DNA of 64,000 nt from Martelella mediterranea (GTDB lineage Bacteria > Pseudomonadota > Alphaproteobacteria > Rhizobiales > Rhizobiaceae): NCBI RefSeq assembly GCF_004342225.1, contig NZ_SMAR01000001.1, forward strand, positions 186,001-250,000, read 5' to 3'. Below the pieces are notes generated by a model that had not been told where the DNA came from, made no database searches, and saw only the letters and a program-made list of their open reading frames with translations. Shown here piece by piece: positions 47,565-54,881 of the stretch. The translations under genes and the position numbers were made by a program. Every line of letters begins with the position of its first letter. Position 1 is the stretch's first letter.

Positions 47565-47659
47565 CCAAATATGGTGTTTTTGGTGAAAACGCTTTTACGC
47601 AAAACATGGCCATCAAGTCACGGCGTCCGGTGAGCCTGAAACAACGAGGAAATCCGATC

Positions 47660-48304
47660 ATGGAAAAAAATCCTAATCTGACGCTGAGTGCAGCCGATCT
47701 GTCCGCGCTTCTTGCAAGCCGCATATGCCACGATGTGGTCAATCCGATCGGCGCATCTTCAAATGGTCTGGAGTTGCTCGATGAAGGCGGGATGGATGAG
47801 GATGCTCTGAACCTGATCCGGCAAAGCACGCTCAGTGCCGCGACCCACTTGAAGTTCGCGCGACTGGCCTTCGGTGCATCGGGGACACTCGATACCCCGC
47901 TGGATACCGGAGAAGCGGAGACGGCGGTGCGTGATCTGATCGGGCTTGGCAAACGGATTACGCTGAACTGGGTCGGGCCCCGTATCAGCGCCCCCAAGGA
48001 TCGGGTCAAACTGCTTTTGAACCTTGTGCTTATTGCCCAGTCGTCGATCCCGCGCGGTGGCACGATTGATGTCGGTCTGGATGCGGCTGGCGATATCTTT
48101 GCATTTATCGTCCGCGCCCGCGGGAACTATATCCAGTTTCCTACGGATTTCTCACGGATTTATGGTGGCGTGATGGATGATCCCATCACGTCGCATAATG
48201 TGCAGGCCTATTACACGGCGCTGATGGCCGAGGAGGCGGATATGAATGTTGAATTCGTTGTCAATGACGGTGAGGTCGTCTTCGAGGCCAAACCGGTTGC
48301 TTGA
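47660..48304 (+). CDS. chpT: ChpT histidine phosphotransferase
   Basis: Relays phosphate from CckA to CtrA and CpdR in the alphaproteobacterial cell-cycle circuit. 214 residues: a DHp-like hairpin with the phosphorylated His24 in LASRICHDVVNPIGASSNGL, then a degenerate HATPase-like domain that does not hydrolyse ATP (GLGKRITLNWVGPRISAPKD, LLLNLVLIAQSSIPRGGTID). Start ATG 47660 follows ACGAGGAAATCCGATC. It lies in front of the adaptor/OMF pair and 3 kb from ctrA, its target. Confidence 0.93.
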   Translation: MEKNPNLTLSAADLSALLASRICHDVVNPIGASSNGLELLDEGGMDEDALNLIRQSTLSAATHLKFARLAFGASGTLDTPLDTGEAETAVRDLIGLGKRITLNWVGPRISAPKDRVKLLLNLVLIAQSSIPRGGTIDVGLDAAGDIFAFIVRARGNYIQFPTDFSRIYGGVMDDPITSHNVQAYYTALMAEEADMNVEFVVNDGEVVFEAKPVA

Positions 48305-48343
48305 CGCCAGACGTTGACTTTAGACGGACAAAGCATGATGAAC

Positions 48344-48370
48344 CGCCCGGCGCATCCACCGGGCGTTTTT
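48344..48370 (+). terminator. Rho-independent terminator after chpT
   Basis: CGCCCGG / CCGGGCG 7-bp stem with an 8-nt loop and TTTTT, 40 bp after the chpT stop codon. Confidence 0.85.
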
Positions 48371-48435
48371 CATGAAGGGCTGAACGGTTCCGCCTAAATG
48401 CTATGTCTCGTTCTGCTTTTCTTATTCTTGCCAAG

Positions 48436-48453
48436 CTTTCGCGTTAGCGAAAG
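48436..48453. repeat. Small hairpin in the chpT-adaptor interval
   Basis: CTTTCGC-GTTA-GCGAAAG, a perfect 7-bp stem with a 4-nt loop, flanked by AAGCTT on both sides (48433-48438 and about 48456-48461). It may be an operator or part of a leader of the adaptor gene 140 bp downstream. Confidence 0.4.
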
Positions 48454-48593
48454 AGAAGCTTTGGCCGTGTTTGCAGCTGTTGTTGTGAAAACGTTGCTGT
48501 TGTGTGCAGATGCGAAACCATTTCAGGTTTACCGCGTTGCATAAAAGATAAGAGTCCCGCTCAGACCGCCTGACCTCTCCGGGGAGTTGTCAC

Positions 48594-49814
48594 GTGAAAT
48601 CCTGTATTCAGTCTATCAAACTGATGCCGTTTGCCTTGCTTCTGGCTGCCGCTTCGCCTGCTATCAGCCATGCGGAGGATGTGCAGGCATCTGCAACCGT
48701 CGATCAGGCACCGGGCAACGCCAAAAATGCCGTGCCGGTTGAAATCCGCCCCTTTCGCAAGGCTCTCGAAAGACGCTGTGAGATCGGCTATGGCGGTGCG
48801 GTGCCTCTTCTGGCGCCGATGAAAGGCGCATTGCGACTTTCAGTCGAGCAGGGCGCGCAGGTTAAAAAAGATGATGTGATCGGTACATTTTCGACAGACA
48901 CGCTTGAGCCCAAACTTGCCGAAGCAAAGCGCTCTGTGGCTTATGTGAAAGCCCGGCTCGATTACAGGGCTGGGGTTTATCTGGAAAATCTCTCAGCCAT
49001 TCACACGCTTGATGAAGCGGGGAAATCCGCAGCCCGGGATCATCTGGCCGCGCAGGTGGCTGATATGAAACGGCTTTATGGAAAAGGTCGTTTGGCGCTT
49101 GGGCGTTTTCAGGACGCCCAGCGAAGGCTGGATGCGGCTGATGCTGCGCTGGAGCAGGCCCGCCGCCGCCACCAGATGGAGATGCGGGAGGCAAACCTGA
49201 ATGTGATCAGTTTGCAGAATGACCTTGCCAGACAGGAAGCGGAACTGGGGCGTCTGCAGCAAGAAAAGCACGAAGCGACATTTCTGGCGCCGACCGCCGG
49301 GCGCCTGATTGACATTGAAACGGCGAGCGTGTCGGGGCGCTCACTCAATGTGGAGGAAGGTGAGCGGCTTGCTCTTGTTGTCGACCCAGGCATGATGGGG
49401 GCGCGATTGACCTTTGACCGGCGGGAAATGCAGCTGGTGAGAAATGCCGATATTCAGGTGACGCTTGAGAACAGCGGCGAACAATACGATGCGCGCATTC
49501 TGTCTGTTCAGGCGGTCGAAAGTGAAGCAGAGCGGCGCCTTGGTCACTTCAGAAATGAAATTGAGATTGGGTTTGCAGCGCGCGAAGGCGCGGTACCCGT
49601 CGGTGCTGATGCGACCTGCCGCTTTACCCGTCCGGAAGCCGAGACTGCCCCGGCGGTTCCCGTTGCTGCCATTCGTATGGGCAATGGCGGCAATTATGTT
49701 GAGAAGGTGAAAGAGGGCGGTAGCGAGCGCGTCAAGGTGGAGCTGGGAGAAGTTTCAGAAAACTATGCACGCGTCCTCTCCGGCCTGAAACCGGGCGATC
49801 GGGTGCTTGAATAG
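48594..49814 (+). CDS. Periplasmic adaptor (HlyD/RND membrane-fusion type)
   Basis: 406 residues with signal peptide (LMPFALLLAAASPAISHAE). The biotinyl-lipoyl half (LLAPMKGALRLSVEQGAQVK) is followed by a long coiled-coil hairpin (about residues 100-230, FQDAQRRLDAADAALEQARR), the second lipoyl half (ATFLAPTAGRLIDIETASVS) and beta-barrel and membrane-proximal domains to VLSGLKPGDRVLE. It should bridge an inner-membrane pump to the outer-membrane channel encoded 5 bp downstream, but no pump gene is present. Confidence 0.86.
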   Translation: MKSCIQSIKLMPFALLLAAASPAISHAEDVQASATVDQAPGNAKNAVPVEIRPFRKALERRCEIGYGGAVPLLAPMKGALRLSVEQGAQVKKDDVIGTFSTDTLEPKLAEAKRSVAYVKARLDYRAGVYLENLSAIHTLDEAGKSAARDHLAAQVADMKRLYGKGRLALGRFQDAQRRLDAADAALEQARRRHQMEMREANLNVISLQNDLARQEAELGRLQQEKHEATFLAPTAGRLIDIETASVSGRSLNVEEGERLALVVDPGMMGARLTFDRREMQLVRNADIQVTLENSGEQYDARILSVQAVESEAERRLGHFRNEIEIGFAAREGAVPVGADATCRFTRPEAETAPAVPVAAIRMGNGGNYVEKVKEGGSERVKVELGEVSENYARVLSGLKPGDRVLE

Positions 49815-49819
49815 TCAGA

Positions 49820-51211
49820 ATGATGCTGCCGAAACCGAAGTCCTGGGTTTTTAAAGCCAGTATGCGCAGACATATGACCGCGGGTGTGGCTGTGTGCGTG
49901 TCTATGCTGGCTGCTGGGTGTGTATCGCAGCAACTGGAGGAGACCGTCGGGCGTATCGATGTGATGGAGGCGGAGCTCAATACGTCACCGCCGCCGCCAC
50001 CGAAGCCGGGTAAGACCCTTGGCCCCGAGGCCCTCCTGGAAACCGCTGAAAAGCGAGGTCGCGACTTCTTGCAGGCGCGGATCAGCCGCGCGCGTGCTGT
50101 GCTGGAACTGGATGAAACCAAGTCAGGCCGATATCCGCGCATCTCTGCCGAAGCGCGTAGTGTTTCCACTTACACCGGTCATGGTGACGATAGTGCGGAG
50201 ACCGTTTCCAATATCGTGCTTGGCGTGAACTGGGATGTTTCGCGCGCGCTTTTGAGGCTGGACCAGAACGAGGTGAAAATCGCCGGAGAGCTGATCCCGG
50301 TTCAGTATCAGATCGCACAGCGAAATGCGACGCGCGGGCTTATTGATGTCTATGACGAATACACTGCACTTGATTTCAAGCGCCACGACGTATCGCTTGA
50401 GAAGCAAGCGCTGCAGTGTGATGTGGATGGCACAGAAGTGGAGGTCGCGCTTGGCAATGCAAGCGAGTCGGAACTCGATGCACTGAACGAGCAGATTGAT
50501 GCCGCCGAACGGGAGGTGCTGGCCGTAAGCAGGGCTTTAAACTCAAAGCGGAACGAGCTTTTGGGGCTGGTCGGCCTTTCTGAAGGTGGCTATGACGTTT
50601 CTGCCGGTCGTTCACCGCAGGAGGCGTTGTCTGCTTATTCTTCTGTCGGGGTGGATGATGCTGATGTCTGTTTTGATCGGTCCGGTCAGAAGCGCCTGGA
50701 AAATCTGCTGGTTGAGGCTGCGGGCGCTCAGCTGGATCGGGCCAAACAATCGCGTCTGACAAAGCTGACCACTTCCATCCCAAGCTTCATGACGCAAACA
50801 GGCGGCTTCAATCTGCAATTTTTAGTGTCATATGTCTTGCCGCTCGTTGACCAGGGGGATGCCTTGCGTATCACCCAGACAGCGCGGCTGGCCTTGCTGG
50901 AAACGATCTTGACGGCGCGCGACAACCGACGCTCCTTCATGAGTACATTCGATGACCTGCAGGTGTCCCTGGCTTCTGCCGAAAGTGACCTTGCTGCTGC
51001 TCGGACCGCGCGCGCAAAAGCCGAAAGTACAGTGCAGAACGCCGGGCCGACGGATCGCTGCACGGCCAATGTCGATCTTCTGAAAGCGCAACATGCAGTG
51101 AAGCGCGCTGAATACAAAATCGAGGTATTGCGCGGGAAACTCAGGCTTTTGTGCGCGCCGCTCAGCGAGAAAACAATCGATACGGCCGGTCTGGCGGCGA
51201 ATGCAAAATAA
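49820..51211 (+). CDS. TolC-like outer-membrane efflux lipoprotein
   Basis: 463 residues with a lipobox (CVSMLAAGC, lipidated Cys near residue 34). Long amphipathic helices follow in two repeats (YDEYTALDFKRHDVSLEKQA, NEQIDAAEREVLAVSRALNS; later AARTARAKAESTVQNAGPTD, LLKAQHAVKRAEYKIEVLRG), the hairpin coiled coils of OEP/TolC-family channels. The beta segments are poorly conserved. The start is uncertain; ATG 49862 would shorten the signal. Operon partner of the adaptor gene; the substrate is unknown. Confidence 0.78.
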   Translation: MMLPKPKSWVFKASMRRHMTAGVAVCVSMLAAGCVSQQLEETVGRIDVMEAELNTSPPPPPKPGKTLGPEALLETAEKRGRDFLQARISRARAVLELDETKSGRYPRISAEARSVSTYTGHGDDSAETVSNIVLGVNWDVSRALLRLDQNEVKIAGELIPVQYQIAQRNATRGLIDVYDEYTALDFKRHDVSLEKQALQCDVDGTEVEVALGNASESELDALNEQIDAAEREVLAVSRALNSKRNELLGLVGLSEGGYDVSAGRSPQEALSAYSSVGVDDADVCFDRSGQKRLENLLVEAAGAQLDRAKQSRLTKLTTSIPSFMTQTGGFNLQFLVSYVLPLVDQGDALRITQTARLALLETILTARDNRRSFMSTFDDLQVSLASAESDLAAARTARAKAESTVQNAGPTDRCTANVDLLKAQHAVKRAEYKIEVLRGKLRLLCAPLSEKTIDTAGLAANAK

Positions 51212-51237
51212 AAAACCCGGTCAGAGCCGGGCTTTTT
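51211..51237. terminator. Terminator between the TolC-like gene and ctrA
   Basis: AAAAACCCGG / CCGGGCTTTTT stem (one bulged C) with loop TCAGAG and T-run, starting at the last base of the TolC-like stop codon. With its A-run it can act for both convergent genes. Confidence 0.75.
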
Positions 51238-51258
51238 GTCATTATCATCTGAACGTGT

Positions 51259-51960
51259 TCAGGCGCGTTGTTGCATTTCCTGGCTGGACGGATCACGCAG
51301 CACGTAACCGCGGCCCCAAACCGTTTCGATGAAATTGGTGCCGCCTGCGGCGTTCGCCAGTTTCTTTCTGAGCTTGCAGATGAAGACGTCGATGATCTTC
51401 AGTTCAGGCTCATCCATGCCGCCATAAAGGTGGTTCAGGAACATTTCCTTCGTCAGTGTTGTGCCCTTTCTCAACGAAAGAAGCTCCAGCATCTGATATT
51501 CCTTGCCCGTCAGATGAACGCGCTGACCGCCGACTTCAACCGTCTTGGCGTCGACGTTTACGGAGAGCTCTCCGGTGTTGATGATCGACTGCGCGTGACC
51601 CTTGGAACGGCGCACGATCGCATGAATGCGCGCCACAAGCTCTTCCTTGTGGAAGGGCTTGGTCAGATAATCATCCGCACCCGATCCGAAACCACGAACC
51701 TTGTCGTCCGTTCCGGACATGCCGGAGAGAATCAGTATAGGTGTTGCGATTTTTGAAACCCGCAATGCCTTGAGAACCTCATAGCCGGACATATCCGGCA
51801 AGTTGAGGTCAAGGAGGATAATATCATAGTCGTAGATCTTGCCCAGATCCACGCCTTCCTCGCCAAGATCCGTCGTGTAGACGTTGAAATTTTCGCTCTT
51901 GAGCATCAGCTCGATGCTGCTTGCTGTGGCGCTGTCGTCTTCGATTAAAAGAACCCGCAT
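51259..51960 (-). CDS. ctrA: Cell-cycle response regulator CtrA
   Basis: Master regulator of cell-cycle and flagellar genes in alphaproteobacteria; 233 residues. Receiver domain [20 protein letters not shown] with phospho-acceptor Asp51 in [20 protein letters not shown] and Lys in [15 protein letters not shown]. The OmpR-type winged helix is [20 protein letters not shown] and [18 protein letters not shown]. The C-terminus is MQQRA, not the AlaAla end used for ClpXP turnover in Caulobacter. Start ATG 51960 follows GGGGAAAGAC. Confidence 0.97.
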   Translation of the reverse strand: MRVLLIEDDSATASSIELMLKSENFNVYTTDLGEEGVDLGKIYDYDIILLDLNLPDMSGYEVLKALRVSKIATPILILSGMSGTDDKVRGFGSGADDYLTKPFHKEELVARIHAIVRRSKGHAQSIINTGELSVNVDAKTVEVGGQRVHLTGKEYQMLELLSLRKGTTLTKEMFLNHLYGGMDEPELKIIDVFICKLRKKLANAAGGTNFIETVWGRGYVLRDPSSQEMQQRA

Positions 51961-52385
51961 GTCTTTCCCCTTGAACCGCCGCAATGAAAGGTCTTGTGTC
52001 GCCCCCGACGCGATACGGACTCAGTGATGACCTGATCTGGAAGCTGCCATGGAATGGTTAACAAATTCTGATTCTCTTTGGCAAGATGGTCAGAATTTAT
52101 TAATGGTTCTCGTCATCATTCTGATTTTTAAGCTTTTTCAAGTAGATAAAAAACTAGAAAAAGGTTTAAGAAAAGAGCTTAAGCGACTCATCCGACTCGC
52201 AAGTTTTTCTCCGTATCACTGTGGGAATTTACCGACCCTTAAGTGATGAGGCCTATGATCGGTCATGACTGTAAACGAAAGGTTACCAGCGTTTGGTTTT
52301 TGTTAAGCCTTTTTGGCTGGCAAAAACGAATCATGTGCGGGGGGAGCCTTTTGGTCAGGCGTTTGTAAGCCGGGGAGTTTTGCGT
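51961..52385. promoter_or_regulatory. ctrA / FliJ-like divergent regulatory region
   Basis: 425 bp without a convincing gene, AT-rich. It carries five GANTC (CcrM methylation) sites at 52018, 52070, 52185, 52194 and 52328, an ATGGTTAA element at 52054-52061 (complement of the CtrA half site TTAACCAT), and a TTTA-N7-TTAA box at 52228-52242. This looks like a cell-cycle promoter region controlled by CtrA and DNA methylation. Confidence 0.6.
52228..52242 (+). promoter_or_regulatory. CtrA-like box upstream of the FliJ-like gene
   Basis: TTTA-N7-TTAA, one mismatch from the consensus, about 145 bp upstream of the FliJ-like start codon. Confidence 0.48.
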
Positions 52386-52736
52386 ATGAAGGCACGAAAC
52401 AGTCTGTTGCGTCTCAAGGCGTTTCAGGTGAAAGAAAAGAAGCGTCAGCTTCAGCAGCTTCAACTTATGATGGATGAATTCAGCCGCATGTCGGATGAAC
52501 TCAAGCGTCAGATTGAAGCAGAAGAGCAGAAAACGGGAATCACCGATCCCGAACATTTTGCCTATTCAACCTTTGCCAAATCCGCGCGTCAGCGGGCTGA
52601 AAATCTCAGCGTGTCTGTTCAGGATTTGCTGGAGCAACGTAACGTGGCTGAAGCTGAATTGGCGGAAATTGAGCTTGACTATCAGCGCGTTGAAGCGATG
52701 GAAGAGCGCGACAGCGCGGGCCGTAAGCGCGCCTGA
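52386..52736 (+). CDS. FliJ-like coiled-coil protein
   Basis: 116 residues, almost entirely coiled coil: LLRLKAFQVKEKKRQLQQLQ, FSRMSDELKRQIEAEEQKTG, then VQDLLEQRNVAEAELAEIEL. Size, start (MKARNSLLRLKAFQVKEKK) and helix pattern resemble FliJ, the chaperone/escort of the flagellar type III export ATPase. No other flagellar gene is in the window, so this is a probable, not certain, call. Start ATG 52386 follows CCGGGGAG. Divergent from ctrA. Confidence 0.68.
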   Translation: MKARNSLLRLKAFQVKEKKRQLQQLQLMMDEFSRMSDELKRQIEAEEQKTGITDPEHFAYSTFAKSARQRAENLSVSVQDLLEQRNVAEAELAEIELDYQRVEAMEERDSAGRKRA

Positions 52737-52811
52737 TGTGAGCCCGAGGGGTATAAGCTGCGGCTTTTAAGGAAGCCGCAGGGGGCTCTTAACAACACGG
52801 TTTTTCAAACT

Positions 52812-52849
52812 AAAACGGCCGCAACGTGTGATAACGCTGCGGCCGTTTT
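52812..52849. terminator. Terminator after the FliJ-like gene
   Basis: A perfect 12-bp stem (AAAACGGCCGCA / TGCGGCCGTTTT) with a 14-nt loop, A-run before and T-run after, so it works on both strands. Confidence 0.85.
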
Positions 52850-53016
52850 GGATCTTGTGTGCACAGGGGAATGTGTTGCCGGAATAATGCTTACTGCTTC
52901 CTGCCGTCGTTGTGACGCTCATAACCAGCCACTTTCGGGGCGCTCAATCATTGCCACGCCAGCGCATCAGCAGATGCGATGACGTGAAATATCCGGCAGG
53001 CAACTTCCTGGAAAGT

Positions 53017-53093
53017 TAGTGGAATAAACTTGACATTTGAATCCCGCCTGCCGCCAGTGATAGTTTCAAATGTCAAATTCGAAAATTCCACTA
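53017..53093. repeat. Inverted-repeat element IR1
   Basis: Arms TAGTGGAAT (53017-53025) plus TTGACATTTGAA (53030-53041) match the complements TTCAAATGTCAA (53065-53076) and ATTCCACTA (53085-53093). The arms are joined by short unequal linkers. It shares the terminal TAGTGG / CCACTA words with IR2. Confidence 0.75.
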
Positions 53094-53108
53094 GAAATAT
53101 AGACTTGG

Positions 53109-53185
53109 CTAGTGGTTCTTTTGATTCCGGCATTTGGATAAGCGCGTGCGGAAAAGGGAACCAAATGCCGGAATCGAACCACTAG
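53109..53185. repeat. Inverted-repeat element IR2 overlapping the sciP stop
   Basis: The left arm CTAGTGGTTC (53109-53118) plus GATTCCGGCATTTGG (53123-53137) is interrupted only by TTTT. The right arm (53161-53185) is the exact complement of both parts without the insertion, 25 bp in all. The last bases include the sciP TAG stop (53182-53184), so sciP mRNA ends in this hairpin. Confidence 0.85.
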
Positions 53186-53457
53186 TTTCGGTACTGCTGA
53201 ATGCGCGTCGTTCGCAAACCAGCAAGTCCATGATCATCAATCGATGCCTGCCATGAAAGAAACTCTTCAACTGTGAGGCAGTAGCGTTCACAGGCTTCTT
53301 CAAGGCTTAAGAGCCCACCACGCACAGCTGCGACCACCTCGGCCTTTCGGCGAATAACCCATCGCCTGGTGTTGGTGGGGGGAAGGTCTGCAACCGTCAG
53401 CGGACTGCCGTCTGGACCTATGACATATTTCGCGCGTGCGCGGGCTAGCTCGGTCAT
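53182..53457 (-). CDS. sciP: SciP-like CtrA inhibitor (DUF1153)
   Basis: 91 residues, a small helix-turn-helix protein. YVIGPDGSPLTVADLPPTNT, RRWVIRRKAEVVAAVRGGLL and YCLTVEEFLSWQASIDDHGL match the DUF1153/SciP family across alphaproteobacteria. In Caulobacter SciP binds CtrA and blocks its activation of promoters in new swarmer cells. It lies 1.5 kb from ctrA here. A CtrA-like box (53510-53524) and two GACTC sites (53607, 53614) lie upstream. Confidence 0.92.
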   Translation of the reverse strand: MTELARARAKYVIGPDGSPLTVADLPPTNTRRWVIRRKAEVVAAVRGGLLSLEEACERYCLTVEEFLSWQASIDDHGLAGLRTTRIQQYRN

Positions 53458-53509
53458 CGTACTCTCTACTTAAACTCACAACCTACTTTGCTAACCTAGC
53501 GCCACACTT

Positions 53510-53524
53510 TTAAAATTTGACTAA
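53510..53524 (-). promoter_or_regulatory. CtrA-like box upstream of sciP
   Basis: TTAA-N7-CTAA on the plus strand, one mismatch from consensus, 53-67 bp upstream of the sciP start. sciP is CtrA-activated in Caulobacter, so a site here is expected. Confidence 0.48.
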
Positions 53525-53686
53525 GGCACAGGTAACGCTCTGGTAACCAAAAATACCGGGGTTTTCAGCGATTTTCCGGTGCGACCGGCGTGCTGTCTAC
53601 CCTTGCGACTCCCGACTCTTTTAAGTTGTGCAGGTCAAACACCAGGACAGTGTTGGCGTGGCTTGGCTTAATCGGGCCGTCAGCCT

Positions 53687-54724
53687 CTAAATCATGAAGG
53701 CAGAAACCTCGGTTGCGCCATAGCCGAAGAGGTGAGTCGGAGTGCCCGAACTCAAAAAGGTGAGTTTGTCGCCGATTGACATGTACATGATGGCTGAGGC
53801 TCCGATTGTCGTATTCGTGTCGCCATTTTGGCCCGCTGCGATGCGCAAAACGGTCTCTGTACCGTTCTTTCTCAATTCCAGAGCGTAAAATGCGGAGGCC
53901 GCCGCCGTCGAAACCATATGGATCGCATAGTAGCCGCTGGTCGGAAAAACGAGCGATTGTCCGCCTGCTGTCGCCGGATCACCCAAAGCAAAGTCGCCTT
54001 GATTACTAAAAATAGTGTCAAAGCCGAAGGTCTCGCCGTCACCCACGGTAACGGCACCTCCCGTTGGTGCAGCCCGCACGATGGGCTTTTGTGGTTGATG
54101 CACTGCACCTGATGGATCAAGCCGCAGGGCCTCGAACCAGTTTGAACCGTCAGGGCTGGTTTTGATTGCAAAGGAATCCGAGCCAGCCAGCCCCATTTCT
54201 GCACGGCCGGACCAGCCTGTCTGGAACAGAAGAGATGCCGTGTCATCAGGCGATTGCTTGTTGACCTTGAGCTGGTGGCCTCCACCATCATTGTTGAAAA
54301 GCGTGGACGGTGCGGCCACAGCAAGACGGTTATTCAAATCGGCAGTGGCATTAATGCCCAGTGTTGCAACGCTTGAATCTTGCGGGAAAGCGGGGACTGT
54401 CCAGGCGGCGCCATCAAAAAAACGGTTCTGCTGCACGGCTGAAAACCATGCCGACCACCCGGCAGCAGGCTGGATAAACTGCCAGAGCCCGTCCTGAAAC
54501 AAGGCGATCTGACCATCATGGCCGGACCAGCTTGCTGACGCGCCTAGGCCGACAAGATAACAAACCCCTTCGTCTGGTTCGTCTGGCGGAGATATCAGCT
54601 CATCAGCGATCGCGATGTGAACAAGAGCATCGAGGCGTTGCAGAGCCTCGTTATGGGTGACGTGTTTCTGTGCCTGTGCTGGCAGAATGAAAGGCAGGCC
54701 AAGCTTTTGTGTCGTATCGGTCAT
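53687..54724 (-). CDS. DUF2793 domain protein, phage/GTA tail- or head-fibre-like
   Basis: 345 residues. The N-terminal 110 residues are DUF2793: LGLPFILPAQAQKHVTHNEA, LDALVHIAIADELISPPDEP, CYLVGLGASASWSGHDGQIA. The middle resembles phage fibre repeats (VNKQSPDDTASLLFQTGWSG, SGAVHQPQKPIV) and the end a C1q/TNF-like jelly roll (YYAIHMVSTAAASAFYALEL). DUF2793 occurs in alphaproteobacterial prophages and gene-transfer-agent-associated loci. No other phage genes are near. Start ATG 54724 was chosen at the domain edge; the frame is open upstream. Confidence 0.8.
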   Translation of the reverse strand: MTDTTQKLGLPFILPAQAQKHVTHNEALQRLDALVHIAIADELISPPDEPDEGVCYLVGLGASASWSGHDGQIALFQDGLWQFIQPAAGWSAWFSAVQQNRFFDGAAWTVPAFPQDSSVATLGINATADLNNRLAVAAPSTLFNNDGGGHQLKVNKQSPDDTASLLFQTGWSGRAEMGLAGSDSFAIKTSPDGSNWFEALRLDPSGAVHQPQKPIVRAAPTGGAVTVGDGETFGFDTIFSNQGDFALGDPATAGGQSLVFPTSGYYAIHMVSTAAASAFYALELRKNGTETVLRIAAGQNGDTNTTIGASAIMYMSIGDKLTFLSSGTPTHLFGYGATEVSAFMI

Positions 54725-54881
54725 TTGTAAACCCTTCGTAGTGGCGGATCGGGTGCCGCGTCTCAAACGAAGAATACATCTGCCTTGCTGCCACGAGGAA
54801 AATGGTGGGTCAGATTGTAGCGCAGTACGAAGTGCTGATTTCAATATTTTCTGACTGATGATCGTCTGTTGCGGGAAAATA

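Larger units (their letters stand above)
52737..53181. other. FliJ-like/sciP intergenic region
   Basis: 445 bp without a gene. It holds the terminator at 52812-52849 and two inverted-repeat elements (53017-53093 and 53109-53185) that together fill the end next to sciP. Nothing else recognised. Confidence 0.7.

Noticed and set aside
52166-52182. TTAA-N9-TTAA resembling a CtrA site
   Set aside because: The spacing is 9 instead of 7, so the half sites would not be on the right helical face.
52049-52246. 65-codon frame with a hydrophobic helix between ctrA and the FliJ-like gene
   Set aside because: It has no ribosome site, its codon use is AT-rich and unlike its neighbours, and it overlaps GANTC and CtrA-like sites. 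It is most likely chance within a regulatory region.
53161-53185. T-arm-like word GGTTCGATTCC on the minus strand suggesting a tRNA
   Set aside because: It is fully explained as the right arm of inverted repeat IR2; no acceptor, D or anticodon arms are present.
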